Positions 1 to 7,826 of a stretch of 16,789 bases of DNA are shown in pieces; positions within the stretch are counted from its first letter, which is position 1; each line of letters opens with the position of its first letter. The notes below the pieces were generated by a model that did no database searches, was not told where the DNA came from, and saw nothing but the letters and a program-made list of their open reading frames with translations. This DNA comes from Glaciecola sp964446865 (lineage in GTDB: Bacteria > Pseudomonadota > Gammaproteobacteria > Enterobacterales > Alteromonadaceae), in the NCBI GenBank assembly GCA_964446865.1, contig CAYURD010000093.1, positions 1 through 16,789 on the forward strand, given 5' to 3'. The position numbers were made by a program, and so were the translations under genes.

Positions 1-133
1 ATATGATGGAAGCACTCGAACTCATCGGTCATGAGATGTGATCAAGAGATAGGCGCAGGCGGGGATCTGGTTGATGTTATTGCAAAACGCATCAAAACAT
101 ACACTTAGCTAATAACGCGCATTTTCAATGAGG
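1..133. other. Left edge, no identifiable gene
   Basis: No gene can be named here. A plus-strand frame open from the left edge ends at a TGA at 39-41 and could be the last 12 codons of a gene lying outside the window. Another frame, from 7 to a TAG at 107, reads ...GAGGDLVDVIAKRI..., which I do not recognise. Bases 53-63 (GCGCAGGCGGG) are the exact reverse complement of 136-146 in the neighbouring repeat block, so part of this edge may be a degenerate copy of the same repeat in the opposite orientation. Confidence 0.3.
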
Positions 134-259
134 TTCCCGCCTGCGCGGGAATGACGTTAGGTTTTGCGGGAATGACGTTAGGTTTTGCGGGAATGACGTT
201 AGGTTTTGCGGGAATGACGCGGGTTTTGAGGGAATGACGTTAGGTTTTGCGGGAATGAC
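134..259. repeat. Short tandem repeat block with palindromic head
   Basis: The block begins with a palindrome, TTCCCGC (134-140) and GCGGGAA (145-151) around a CTGC loop. The core GGGAATGAC then recurs at 147, 168, 189, 210, 230 and 251, that is with spacings of 21, 21, 21, 20 and 21 bases. Units are joined by GTTAGGTTTTGC-like linkers, and the fifth unit (starting 230) is the most diverged, with CGGGTTTTGA before it. The palindrome plus GGGAATGAC resembles the widespread 'CCCGCCTGCGCGGGAATGAC' type of intergenic repeat. The tandem copies look like a local expansion of its right half. It sits just beyond the 3' end of the ferredoxin gene. No cas genes or unique spacers are present. Confidence 0.85.
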
Positions 260-278
260 CCGAGGAAATCTTCAGTAT

Positions 279-524
279 CTACGCGTGTAATTCAGCAAAC
301 TTATAAGCTAGTTGATCCAAAGTTTCGACACGCTTCGGATCTTTCTCTATGCACTCTACTGGACAAACTTGCACACAGCTGGGTTCGTCGTAGTGGCCCA
401 CGCACTCGGTGCATTTGTTTGCGTCTATTTCAAATATCTCTGCGCCCATCGTGATGGCTTCATTAGGGCATTCTACTGGGCATAGATCACAGTTAATGCA
501 TTCGTCAGTAATTAATAGCGCCAT
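279..524 (-). CDS. yfhL: YfhL-family 2[4Fe-4S] ferredoxin
   Basis: This is an 81-residue low-potential electron carrier of the Allochromatium/YfhL type, expected in the cytoplasm. The first cluster motif is C9-x2-C12-x2-C15-x3-C19-P. The second is C38-x2-C41-x8-C50-x3-C54-P, with an extra Cys58. The eight-residue gap between the second and third cysteines of the second motif marks this family and separates it from classical clostridial ferredoxins. The C-terminal helix (VETLDQLAYKFAELHA) is the extension usual for the family. The ATG has an AAGG-type ribosome site about 9 bases upstream. It lies 87 bases downstream of mutH on the same strand and may be read from it. The redox partner cannot be told from sequence. 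The family call is firm; the symbol is by similarity. Confidence 0.92.
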   Translation of the reverse strand: MALLITDECINCDLCPVECPNEAITMGAEIFEIDANKCTECVGHYDEPSCVQVCPVECIEKDPKRVETLDQLAYKFAELHA

Positions 525-611
525 GTTATTACCTTTTTACTTTAATGATTATTCGTAGATCTTCATTATGCATTGTTCTTAAAAAGCTGCTTTGATCTCA
601 GTCAATCTGCG

Positions 612-1283
612 CTATAAAAAAGCGTTATCAAGGATTTGCTGTGTAAAGTTTTTACGTAAATAAAACCCACGAGGTCGGGTCATTATTTTCTCACCGTCAA
701 TACCAACGGCTTCGGTTAAGGCTTTACCATTAGCGGCTTTGGGGCGTAACTGCAAAAATTGCCCAATGCGCGCGGTAATTGATTCAACTTGTCCTAGCGC
801 AATCAATTCCATTAGCTCTTCCCAATCTTCTTGTAATGCTTGGTTTTGTGCTTCACTGGGTTGCCACAAAATAGCCGAGCCAATAGTACGTTCACTTGGT
901 GGGATTTCGCGCTCGCCTTCTACAGGCACCCATAAAACCTGCTGTAGTTTGTTTTTAACACTAGATGTGTCCCAGCTTACGCCAGCCTGTTTTAGCAAGG
1001 GGGCATAACAAACATAGGTAGTTTCGAGAGGTTTATTGGCATAGCTTAAAGGTAGCGTTTTGAGTTCAACACCTAGCTCAACAAAGTCTTGCTGAGGTTT
1101 ACTGCCGGCGGTTGCGCCCAAATAACTCTCAATTAGCTGCCCTGTCCACCCTTTTTGGCGCGTAAAGTCATTAGGTACCTTTACGCCAATCTCTGCCGCG
1201 ACATCGGCCAAAGTTAATCCTGCTAAGTCATTGGCTCGCGTCATTAATTCGGTAATTGTTTTAGGTGGCGCTAGAATTTTCAT
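612..1283 (-). CDS. mutH: DNA mismatch repair endonuclease MutH
   Basis: MutH nicks the unmethylated strand at hemimethylated GATC sites after activation by MutS and MutL in methyl-directed mismatch repair. From the start chosen here the protein is 223 residues, close to E. coli MutH (229). The catalytic D-x6-E-x-K triad is visible as D66, E73 and K75 in QQDFVELGVELKTLPL. The C-terminal segment LRPKAANGKALTEAVG...TRPRGFYLRKNFT is the MutH hallmark. The reading frame is open to 1349, but the extra N-terminal residues (MFFDILAFFHILGL...) do not look like MutH. The ATG at 1283 giving MKILAPPKTITEL fits the family, although it has no strong Shine-Dalgarno. It is divergent from rppH, with 84 bases between the two starts, as is usual in gammaproteobacteria. 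Confidence 0.95.
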   Translation of the reverse strand: MKILAPPKTITELMTRANDLAGLTLADVAAEIGVKVPNDFTRQKGWTGQLIESYLGATAGSKPQQDFVELGVELKTLPLSYANKPLETTYVCYAPLLKQAGVSWDTSSVKNKLQQVLWVPVEGEREIPPSERTIGSAILWQPSEAQNQALQEDWEELMELIALGQVESITARIGQFLQLRPKAANGKALTEAVGIDGEKIMTRPRGFYLRKNFTQQILDNAFL

Positions 1284-1367
1284 AAAACTGCAACATTTGC
1301 TTTGAATAAGACCAAGAATATGAAAGAATGCAAGTATATCAAAAAACAACCGCGCCAGGTAATCTAA

Positions 1368-1928
1368 GTGATTGATACCGAAGGGTTCCGCGCGAATGTT
1401 GGCATAATAATCTGTAATAAATCAGGACAAGTTTTCTGGGCCAGACGCTACGGCCAGCATTCATGGCAATTTCCACAAGGTGGAATTGACGAGGGCGAAA
1501 CTGCCGAACAGGCAATGTACCGCGAGCTAAACGAAGAAGTTGGCTTAACAAAAAAAGACGTAAAAATCGTTGCGGTCACACGCAACTGGTTACGCTATAA
1601 GCTGCCTAAACGACTTGTTCGTAAGGGCACTAACCCTGTGTGTATCGGGCAAAAGCAAAAATGGTTTTTATTGTCACTTACCTGTAGCGAAGATGCAATA
1701 GACTTAGCGCTGTCAGGCCATCCTGAGTTTGATGGTTGGCGCTGGGTGAGTTACTGGTATCCTATTCGAAATGTTGTTTCTTTTAAGCGTGATGTTTACC
1801 GTCGTGCCATGAAAGAATTTGTATCATTTGTGATGCCAGTCAATAAATCCTCGCAATCGCAAAACCGGCGCAATCGTGGCGGTAATAAATCTAATAATCG
1901 CCACAAAGGTGATAAAAAGAAGCGATAA
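1368..1928 (+). CDS. rppH: RNA pyrophosphohydrolase RppH
   Basis: RppH removes pyrophosphate from the 5' end of triphosphorylated mRNA and so opens it to RNase E decay. The 186-residue protein carries a complete Nudix box from G38 to L60 (GGIDEGETAEQAMYRELNEE...), with metal-ligand glutamates E53, E56 and E57. The surrounding motifs RRYGQHSWQFPQGG, TRNWLRYKLPKRL and FDGWRWVSYWYP are those of E. coli RppH rather than of other Nudix enzymes. The start is GTG, with AGGT about 9 bases upstream; the first residues M-I-D and then GFRANVGIIICN match the family start. The last ~29 residues are a low-complexity Asn/Arg/Lys tail (NRRNRGGNKSNNRHKGDKKKR-like). This region is variable among RppH proteins and may bind nucleic acid. 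ptsP follows after 73 bases. Confidence 0.97.
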   Translation: MIDTEGFRANVGIIICNKSGQVFWARRYGQHSWQFPQGGIDEGETAEQAMYRELNEEVGLTKKDVKIVAVTRNWLRYKLPKRLVRKGTNPVCIGQKQKWFLLSLTCSEDAIDLALSGHPEFDGWRWVSYWYPIRNVVSFKRDVYRRAMKEFVSFVMPVNKSSQSQNRRNRGGNKSNNRHKGDKKKR

Positions 1929-2001
1929 GATAAATAACGATTTATTTTGATTTGGTTTGGCTTTTAAAACAGGCTTACATTAACGCAACTGCGGGTGAAT
2001 T

Positions 2002-4302
2002 ATGCTAACAAGTCTCAAGCAAATCGTTCAAGAATTTAGCCAAAACCCCGACCTTAACGCGGCTTTGCAGCGCTTAGTTGAAATGGTAAAAGACGCTATT
2101 GAGGTCGACTCGTGCACCATTTATTTAACCAACTATGAAAAACAAGAATTAGTCTTAACCGCAACGGTTGGTTTAGACAAAAAAGCAATCGGCAAAGCTA
2201 AAATTGGTTTTTACGAAGGGCTTATTGGTCTTATTGGCGATCGTGAAGAGCCAATAAATATCGAAAATGCGCAAGAGCACCCACGCTTTAAACACCTCCC
2301 TGAAGTTAAAGAAGATAACTATCATGCGTTTATGGGCACGCCCATTATTCATCAGCGCAAGGTTTTGGGCGTTATCTCAATGCAGCAAGAAAGTATTCGA
2401 CGTTTCAGCGAAGACGAAGAAGCATTTTTAATCACACTTGCTGCACAAATAGCCTTAGAAATCGTTAACGCTGAAATGCTTGGCGGCATGAATATTGATA
2501 ATGACGCTGAGCAAGGCAACACTGAATCTCGCATAGTAAATGGTATACCCGGATCACCAGGCCTTGTTATTGGTCAAGGTATTGCCTACAACGCTAAGCA
2601 TGATTTACGTCAATGGGTAGCTAAAAAATCGACCGACACGCCCGGACAAATAGAAATTTATCGCGAAGCGGTTGAAACGACTCGCCAAGAAGTGTCGCTC
2701 CTATCACAAGATATTCAGCAAGATATTCCAGAAGACGTGAGTGCTATTTTTCAGCTATATCAACAGCTACTTGATGCAAGCAGCCTTGGGCGTGAAGTCG
2801 AGAAAAAAATACACGAAGGTTGGGACGCCGCATCCTCATTAAAATTTGTCGTTGAAGATTATGCTGGGCGCTTTGAGCGCATGGCCGACCCGTACATGCG
2901 TGAGAGAGCAGTTGATATTATTGATTTATCTAATCGCATATTATCAAACATCATTGGTGACACAAATGTCGATTTTGACGAGCAAACAAAATCGGGGGCG
3001 AATAAGTCGTACATACTCGTTGCACAAGAAGTTAGCGCCCCGATGCTGGCTGAATTCCCTCGCCAATATTTAGCAGGGATCATTTCGATTAAAGGCTCAA
3101 ATAATAGCCACGCGGCTATTTTAGCACGAGCAATGGGTGTGCCTGCTGTGATGGGTTTGCATCGGGTATCGTTGAGCCTATTTAATAATCGAGAAGTTTT
3201 TTTAGATGGTTATTCTGGTGAAGTCGCGATTCATTTAAACGAGGCGTCTCGCAAAGAGTATCAATCACTAATTGCCCAAGAAGATGCCCTGCAAAGTAAA
3301 ATAGCGGCTGAAGCCGATAATCCAAGCATCACAAAAGACGGAAAGAACATATCACTGTTGGTAAACGCCGGTCTATCGGCCAATGTGGAGATGGAGCAGT
3401 TTTTACAAGGCGATGGTGTTGGCCTGTATCGTACCGAAATCCCATTTATGATGCGCGAGAGATTTCCATCTGAGCAAGAACAATTTGAGCTTTATTACAG
3501 TTTGTTGAGTGCCCATCCCAATAAAGAAATCACCATGCGCACGCTTGATGTGGGCGGAGACAAACCACTTTCGTATTTTCCAATTAACGAAGATAACCCC
3601 TTTTTAGGGTGGCGCGGTATTCGCTTAACCCTTGATCATCCCGACATATTTTTAATGCAAGTTAGAGCGATGTTACGAGCAAGCATTGGCTTGTCTAATT
3701 TACATATATTGTTGCCGATGATTTCGACGATTGATGAAGTCGTGCAGTCTAAGCGCTTAATAAAACAGGCTTTTTTGGAAGTAAAAGAAGAAGCCGCAAA
3801 ACAGCGCAAACTACTTTCTAAACCAGCAGTCGGCGTAATGTTAGAAGTCCCTGCGGTTATTTTTCAGCTACCACAACTTGCGCATCATGTGGATTTTTTC
3901 TCGGTTGGGACGAATGATTTAACCCAATATTTATTGGCGGTTGATAGAAACAACGCACGTGTATCACCACTCTACTCAAGCTACCATCCATCGGTGTTAA
4001 ATGCGCTACAACGTATCGTTGATGTGAGTACCAAACATGCTATTCCTGTCACTGTGTGCGGTGAGCTAGCTGGCGAGCCAGCTGGCGCGGTTATACTGAT
4101 GGCCATGGGGTATCGTAAGCTTAGTATGAACGCACATAGCCTACGCAAAATTAATTGGGTATTACGTAATATCAGCATTGAAGATTCGCAAAACCTGTTA
4201 CAAATTCTATTGCGACAAGAAACGTCTCAAGATGTACTTGGCATTATTAAAGACTATTTAGAAACCCGCGGCTTAGGTGGATTGATTAGGGCAGGTGGTT
4301 AA
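2002..4302 (+). CDS. ptsP: Nitrogen-PTS enzyme I, PtsP (EI-Ntr)
   Basis: PtsP takes phosphate from phosphoenolpyruvate and starts the nitrogen-related phosphorelay (PtsP to NPr to EIIA-Ntr), which regulates potassium and nitrogen physiology. The 766 residues (E. coli 748) show an N-terminal GAF sensor domain (about 1-165), then the enzyme I N-domain (about 180-320). The phosphohistidine domain follows, with His370 in GSNNSHAAILARAMGVPAV, and then the PEP-binding TIM barrel (about 430-740). Barrel motifs seen are GLYRTEIPFM, DVGGDKPLSYF, NPFLGWRGIR and FFSVGTNDLTQYLLAVDR, with catalytic Cys686 in TVCGELAG. The ATG follows GGGTGA by a short spacer. The stop codon directly abuts the start of the next gene, so the two are surely co-transcribed. 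Confidence 0.97.
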   Translation: MLTSLKQIVQEFSQNPDLNAALQRLVEMVKDAIEVDSCTIYLTNYEKQELVLTATVGLDKKAIGKAKIGFYEGLIGLIGDREEPINIENAQEHPRFKHLPEVKEDNYHAFMGTPIIHQRKVLGVISMQQESIRRFSEDEEAFLITLAAQIALEIVNAEMLGGMNIDNDAEQGNTESRIVNGIPGSPGLVIGQGIAYNAKHDLRQWVAKKSTDTPGQIEIYREAVETTRQEVSLLSQDIQQDIPEDVSAIFQLYQQLLDASSLGREVEKKIHEGWDAASSLKFVVEDYAGRFERMADPYMRERAVDIIDLSNRILSNIIGDTNVDFDEQTKSGANKSYILVAQEVSAPMLAEFPRQYLAGIISIKGSNNSHAAILARAMGVPAVMGLHRVSLSLFNNREVFLDGYSGEVAIHLNEASRKEYQSLIAQEDALQSKIAAEADNPSITKDGKNISLLVNAGLSANVEMEQFLQGDGVGLYRTEIPFMMRERFPSEQEQFELYYSLLSAHPNKEITMRTLDVGGDKPLSYFPINEDNPFLGWRGIRLTLDHPDIFLMQVRAMLRASIGLSNLHILLPMISTIDEVVQSKRLIKQAFLEVKEEAAKQRKLLSKPAVGVMLEVPAVIFQLPQLAHHVDFFSVGTNDLTQYLLAVDRNNARVSPLYSSYHPSVLNALQRIVDVSTKHAIPVTVCGELAGEPAGAVILMAMGYRKLSMNAHSLRKINWVLRNISIEDSQNLLQILLRQETSQDVLGIIKDYLETRGLGGLIRAGG

Positions 4303-5124
4303 TTGGATCCAGTATTGCTGGTATTTTTGTTGTGCTTAGTCCTTGGCGCTATTGTAGGTGTAATGGCAGGTCTTTTAGGCATTGGGGGTGGTTTAATTAT
4401 TGTCCCTGCTTTTTTGTTTATGTTAGGCACCTTGCTAAATATAGACATTGAGCATGCGATGCCAATGGCAATAGCCACCTCACTCTCTACCGTGGTATTT
4501 ACTGGCTTGTCGTCGGCTCGTAGTCATTTAAAGCTAGGCAATATCGATAACAACATCGTTTTATATTGCGCCATTGGCATTGCGATAGGCGCAAGCTTGG
4601 GGTCGTATTTTGCCACGATTATTTCAGGCGTGATGCTCAAGCGTATTTTTGCGGCTTTAGTCATTTTGATTGCCATACAAATGATAATGGGGAGAAACCG
4701 CGTATCTAAACACGCTATTGCTGACCAAGCGACGCAGAAATTGACCTTAAGTAGCGTGGGCTTAGGTTCAGGTTTTATCGCGGCCTTAATGGGTATTGGT
4801 GGCGGTGCGCTTATAGTGCCGGCTTTGGTATGGTTTCAAGTAAACATTAAAAAAGCCATTGGCTGTGCGTCTTTATGTGGTGTTGTTATTGCGAGCTTTG
4901 GCACCGCTGGGTTTATTTGGGGCGGATGGCAAAATGCAGGCTTACCCGAATATTCATTAGGCTATGTTTATTTACCTGCTACGCTAGGGATCGTTATCAC
5001 CTCGATGCTAACCGCGCCAATAGGTGCTAAACTAACGACAAAATTAGACACACAAAAATTAAAAAAGATTTTTGCGATATTTTTAGTGCTCGTCAGCATT
5101 CGCATGATCATAGGATTAGAATAA
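4303..5124 (+). CDS. TauE/SafE-family membrane permease
   Basis: This is a 273-residue inner-membrane protein of the TauE/SafE family, whose characterised members export or import sulfur-containing anions such as sulfite, sulfoacetate or related organic anions. It has about eight hydrophobic segments in two internal repeats. Each repeat begins with the family glycine motif: GLLGIGGGLIIVPAF (GIGGG at 26-30) and ALMGIGGGALIVPAL (GIGGG at 164-168). Translation most likely starts at the TTG immediately after the ptsP TAA, with AGGTGG just upstream inside ptsP. That arrangement suggests translational coupling. The substrate is not predictable. In E. coli this position between ptsP and lgt is empty, so the gene is an insertion into a conserved core cluster. 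Confidence 0.92.
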   Translation: MDPVLLVFLLCLVLGAIVGVMAGLLGIGGGLIIVPAFLFMLGTLLNIDIEHAMPMAIATSLSTVVFTGLSSARSHLKLGNIDNNIVLYCAIGIAIGASLGSYFATIISGVMLKRIFAALVILIAIQMIMGRNRVSKHAIADQATQKLTLSSVGLGSGFIAALMGIGGGALIVPALVWFQVNIKKAIGCASLCGVVIASFGTAGFIWGGWQNAGLPEYSLGYVYLPATLGIVITSMLTAPIGAKLTTKLDTQKLKKIFAIFLVLVSIRMIIGLE

Positions 5125-5128
5125 TAAA

Positions 5129-5983
5129 ATGACCCAACAAACCTATTTAACCTTTCCTCAAATTGACCCTATTATTTTTGAGATTGGGCCTGTTGCCCTT
5201 CGCTGGTATGGCTTAATGTATTTAGTCGGTTTTGTCGCAGCCTACTGGTTGGCGTCTCGCCGTTTGCATCGCACAGGATGGACTAGTGAGCAGCTAAGTG
5301 ACTTACTCTTTTATTGCTTTATTGGGGTGATACTAGGCGGGCGGTTTGGCTATGTCATGTTTTATAGTTTTTCTTCATTTTTAGAAAACCCGCTGTATTT
5401 ATTCAAAATTTGGGAAGGCGGCATGTCTTTTCATGGTGGTTGTCTTGGCGTAATCGTGGCAGCAGCTATATATTCGAAAGTAAGATCGTGGTCGTTTTTA
5501 GCCGTGGGTGATTTTATTGCGCCACTTGTCCCCATTGGTTTGGGCGCAGGACGTATCGGCAACTTTATTAATGGTGAATTATGGGGTCGCGAAACAACAG
5601 TGTCGTGGGCCTTTGTGTTTCCTGATGCAGGTCCTGATCCGCGTCATGCATCGCAGCTTTATCAGTTTTTCTTAGAAGGCGCCGTACTTTTTGTCATTTT
5701 ATGGCTTTACTCAGCCAGACCACGCCCAGTTGGCTCGGTTGGCGGTTTGTTCTTACTAGGTTACGGTGTGTTTAGATTTTTTGTTGAATACTTTAGAGAG
5801 CCAGATGCACACATTCCGCTTAATGCCTTGGGTCTAAGCCAAGGGCAAATGCTCTGTATTCCAATGATAGTGGCAGGACTCGCCCTTATAATTTATGCCA
5901 ATAAAAAAGGCATTATTGGCCCAAATGCCAACGTCGCAAACAATAAAACCAACACACAGAAAAAAGCCAAAGTAGGTAAATAG
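5129..5983 (+). CDS. lgt: Prolipoprotein diacylglyceryl transferase Lgt
   Basis: Lgt is the inner-membrane enzyme that moves diacylglycerol from phosphatidylglycerol to the lipobox cysteine of prelipoproteins, the first step of lipoprotein maturation. The 284 residues contain about seven membrane segments. The signature GRIGNFINGELWGRE contains R142 and N145, matching E. coli R143 and N146. His102 in MSFHGGCLGV matches E. coli H103. YFREPD near the C-terminus is also conserved. The tail after the last helix is polar and lysine-rich. The ATG lies four bases after the permease stop; its Shine-Dalgarno is weak, consistent with coupled translation. Its products here include at least five lipobox proteins encoded in this same window. 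Confidence 0.97.
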   Translation: MTQQTYLTFPQIDPIIFEIGPVALRWYGLMYLVGFVAAYWLASRRLHRTGWTSEQLSDLLFYCFIGVILGGRFGYVMFYSFSSFLENPLYLFKIWEGGMSFHGGCLGVIVAAAIYSKVRSWSFLAVGDFIAPLVPIGLGAGRIGNFINGELWGRETTVSWAFVFPDAGPDPRHASQLYQFFLEGAVLFVILWLYSARPRPVGSVGGLFLLGYGVFRFFVEYFREPDAHIPLNALGLSQGQMLCIPMIVAGLALIIYANKKGIIGPNANVANNKTNTQKKAKVGK

Positions 5984-5987
5984 CAAC

Positions 5988-6884
5988 ATGAGTACAGCAT
6001 CAGTAGAGCGTCAGCAAAGCAGCCATGATAATCACGACCAATATGAGCGTTTATGTAAAAAGCTCATAGAACAGGGCAAATGGGTTGAGAATAAACGCAC
6101 GAATATACGGTGTCTTACGCTTATTAATGCTGACTTAGAATATGATGTTGCACAAAACCAGTTTCCACTTGTCACTACCCGTAAATGTTACTACAAAGCT
6201 GCAATCGCAGAGCTGTTGGGTTATTTGCGTGGATATGACAATGCGGCCGATTTTCGTGCCATAGGCTGTAAAACATGGGATGCGAACGCAAATCAAAATC
6301 AAGCTTGGCTAAATAATCCGGCGCGTAAGGGTGAAGATGACATGGGACGTGTTTATGGCGTTCAAGGTCGGCAGTGGCAAAAGCCAGACGGCAGCTATCA
6401 TGATCAGCTTCAAAAAATTGTCACTAACCTAACAAAGGGCATTGACGATAGGGGCGAAATTCTCACTTTTTACAACCCTGGAGAATTTGAACTTGGTTGT
6501 TTACGCCCTTGTATGCATACCCACACATTCTCTTTGCTAGATGGCACCTTGTACCTCACCAGTTATATGCGCAGTTGTGATGTGCCCCTTGGTCTCACAT
6601 TTAATATGCCGCAGTGTTTTGTGTTACTGGCGTTAATGGCGCAAATCACTGGCCACAAACCCGGTAAAGTATTCCATAAAATCGTTAACGCGCATATTTA
6701 CGAAAACCAATTTGAGTTGATGCAAGATGTGCAGCTTAAACGCCAGCCATATGCAATGCCGTCATTAACGATTAATCCAGATATAAAGAACTTAAAAGAC
6801 ATTGAAACGTGGGTGAGTACCGACGATTTCACGGTGAGTGGCTATGAATCTCACGATCCTATTGCTTATCCATTTGCAGTTTAG
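5988..6884 (+). CDS. thyA: Thymidylate synthase ThyA
   Basis: ThyA methylates dUMP to dTMP using methylene-tetrahydrofolate. The 298-residue protein is longer than E. coli ThyA (264), partly through a polar N-terminal extension (MSTASVERQQSSHDNHDQ). The nucleophile is Cys175 in LRPCMHTHTF. The following YMRSCDVPLGLTFNMPQ and VNAHIYENQFE match the R-S-x-D-x-x-L-G-x-P-F-N and H-x-Y phosphate and dUMP-binding motifs. The active-site region is divergent from E. coli (LPPCH there, LRPCM here), so this is a distinct ThyA branch. lgt followed by thyA is conserved gammaproteobacterial order. The start lies four bases past the lgt stop, with AGGT upstream inside lgt. Confidence 0.95.
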   Translation: MSTASVERQQSSHDNHDQYERLCKKLIEQGKWVENKRTNIRCLTLINADLEYDVAQNQFPLVTTRKCYYKAAIAELLGYLRGYDNAADFRAIGCKTWDANANQNQAWLNNPARKGEDDMGRVYGVQGRQWQKPDGSYHDQLQKIVTNLTKGIDDRGEILTFYNPGEFELGCLRPCMHTHTFSLLDGTLYLTSYMRSCDVPLGLTFNMPQCFVLLALMAQITGHKPGKVFHKIVNAHIYENQFELMQDVQLKRQPYAMPSLTINPDIKNLKDIETWVSTDDFTVSGYESHDPIAYPFAV

Positions 6885-7054
6885 GTCAGTTTTTTCTATT
6901 TAGGTAAATTGTCTTTAAATGATAAGTGAATGCCTTTGTGCTATTGGCCGCTGAACAAAAGATTGGCTCTGGTGAAGGTGTAGAGTCTGCTGTAGAATTA
7001 CGGTCAACGAGCTTCCCAATACAAAACAAATAAAAATATACTCAGGAAAAGAAC

Positions 7055-7708
7055 ATGCCTAACAGTGTCAGAATAACGGCGACGGCCATTTTATATTTAT
7101 GCATGCTATTTACAGTTGGGTGCACGAACACGCCTAGTACGCAACTGCCCGCTCAATTACCCCAAGAATTAAGTGGTTTGAAACTGGTCGAAAAACAATT
7201 GCCGAACATACTGTATGTGAGGGAACAAGGAACGTCGATAGCGCAATATCAGAATTTTTATGTGCCAGAGGTTGAATTGCTTTCACAATTTAATCAAGAG
7301 TCCATGGTTTCGAGTGATGATACAGGCCGTTTGCTTGGATATTTTCGAGAACGTTTAGTGAATGAGCTTACTCAAGCAGGCTTGCCAGTAGTCGGCAAAC
7401 CTCAAGCAGAATCATTGACTATCAAATTAAATATTACAGCGCTTAATAAATCTGTTGATTTAAGCGACACTAATTTATCGCCTTTGCAGGGCGTTTTTAA
7501 GCAAGGTTCGGTAACAATTGTCGCCACGTTTGCAAACACAAACACACAAGATATTGAAGCCATTGCGATACACAATGTTATAAATGAAGATACTTCGACT
7601 GACAATGACAACATAAGCGCCATTTCTGGAGCGATAGACTTATGGTCATCAAATGTTGTTATTGCCATTAATGACTTAGTTAAAACAAATGCAAAAACCC
7701 GTGAATAA
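7055..7708 (+). CDS. Lipoprotein, DUF3313-like
   Basis: This is a 217-residue predicted lipoprotein of unknown function. An N-terminal hydrophobic signal (ATAILYLCMLF) ends in TVGC, a lipobox with Cys23, so the mature protein should be Lgt-modified and membrane anchored. The segment VREQGTSIAQYQNFYVPEVEL...LLGYFRERLVNEL has the look of DUF3313-type proteins, in which a conserved tyrosine/valine stretch precedes a helix of the form YFRERL. That is a pattern-based assignment without a search. The later part is beta-rich (ESLTIKLNITALNK, GSVTIVATFAN). AGGA lies about 8 bases before the ATG. It is 170 bases after thyA and is probably transcribed separately. Confidence 0.8.
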   Translation: MPNSVRITATAILYLCMLFTVGCTNTPSTQLPAQLPQELSGLKLVEKQLPNILYVREQGTSIAQYQNFYVPEVELLSQFNQESMVSSDDTGRLLGYFRERLVNELTQAGLPVVGKPQAESLTIKLNITALNKSVDLSDTNLSPLQGVFKQGSVTIVATFANTNTQDIEAIAIHNVINEDTSTDNDNISAISGAIDLWSSNVVIAINDLVKTNAKTRE

Positions 7709-7826
7709 AGCTTTCGCAAAATTAACTCAAGAGCTTTATTGATAAGGTTTAGACAACTAATTAGCGAGTTGTGTTAACTATTCTCTTAATTATTAATTAG
7801 CCTATACATTTAGGAATGCTATAAAC

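Noticed and set aside
3..107. Partial gene or frameshifted pseudogene at the left edge
   Set aside because: Two frames (ending at 41 and 107) could be joined by a one-base shift, but the peptide matches no family I recognise and only about 35 codons are visible, so a coding call is not supportable.
134..259. CRISPR-like regular repeats
   Set aside because: The units are contiguous with a 21-base period and no unique spacers of 30 or so bases, and no cas gene is nearby; it is a simple tandem repeat.
739..1008. Plus-strand open frame inside mutH
   Set aside because: It is antisense to firmly identified mutH coding sequence and its peptide has no domain; a shadow frame.
1929..1947. ATAAAT-AACG-ATTTAT hairpin just after the rppH stop
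   Set aside because: All six stem pairs are A-T, so the structure would be unstable; rppH and ptsP are probably still co-transcribed.
6926..7033. 35-codon frame between thyA and the lipoprotein gene (GTG start)
   Set aside because: No ribosome binding site, non-ATG start, no recognisable product; most likely chance.
7704..7740. 9-bp perfect inverted repeat AATAAAGCT/AGCTTTATT over the lipoprotein stop codon as a terminator
   Set aside because: The loop is 19 bases, the stem is AT-rich and no T-tract follows; too weak to call an intrinsic terminator.
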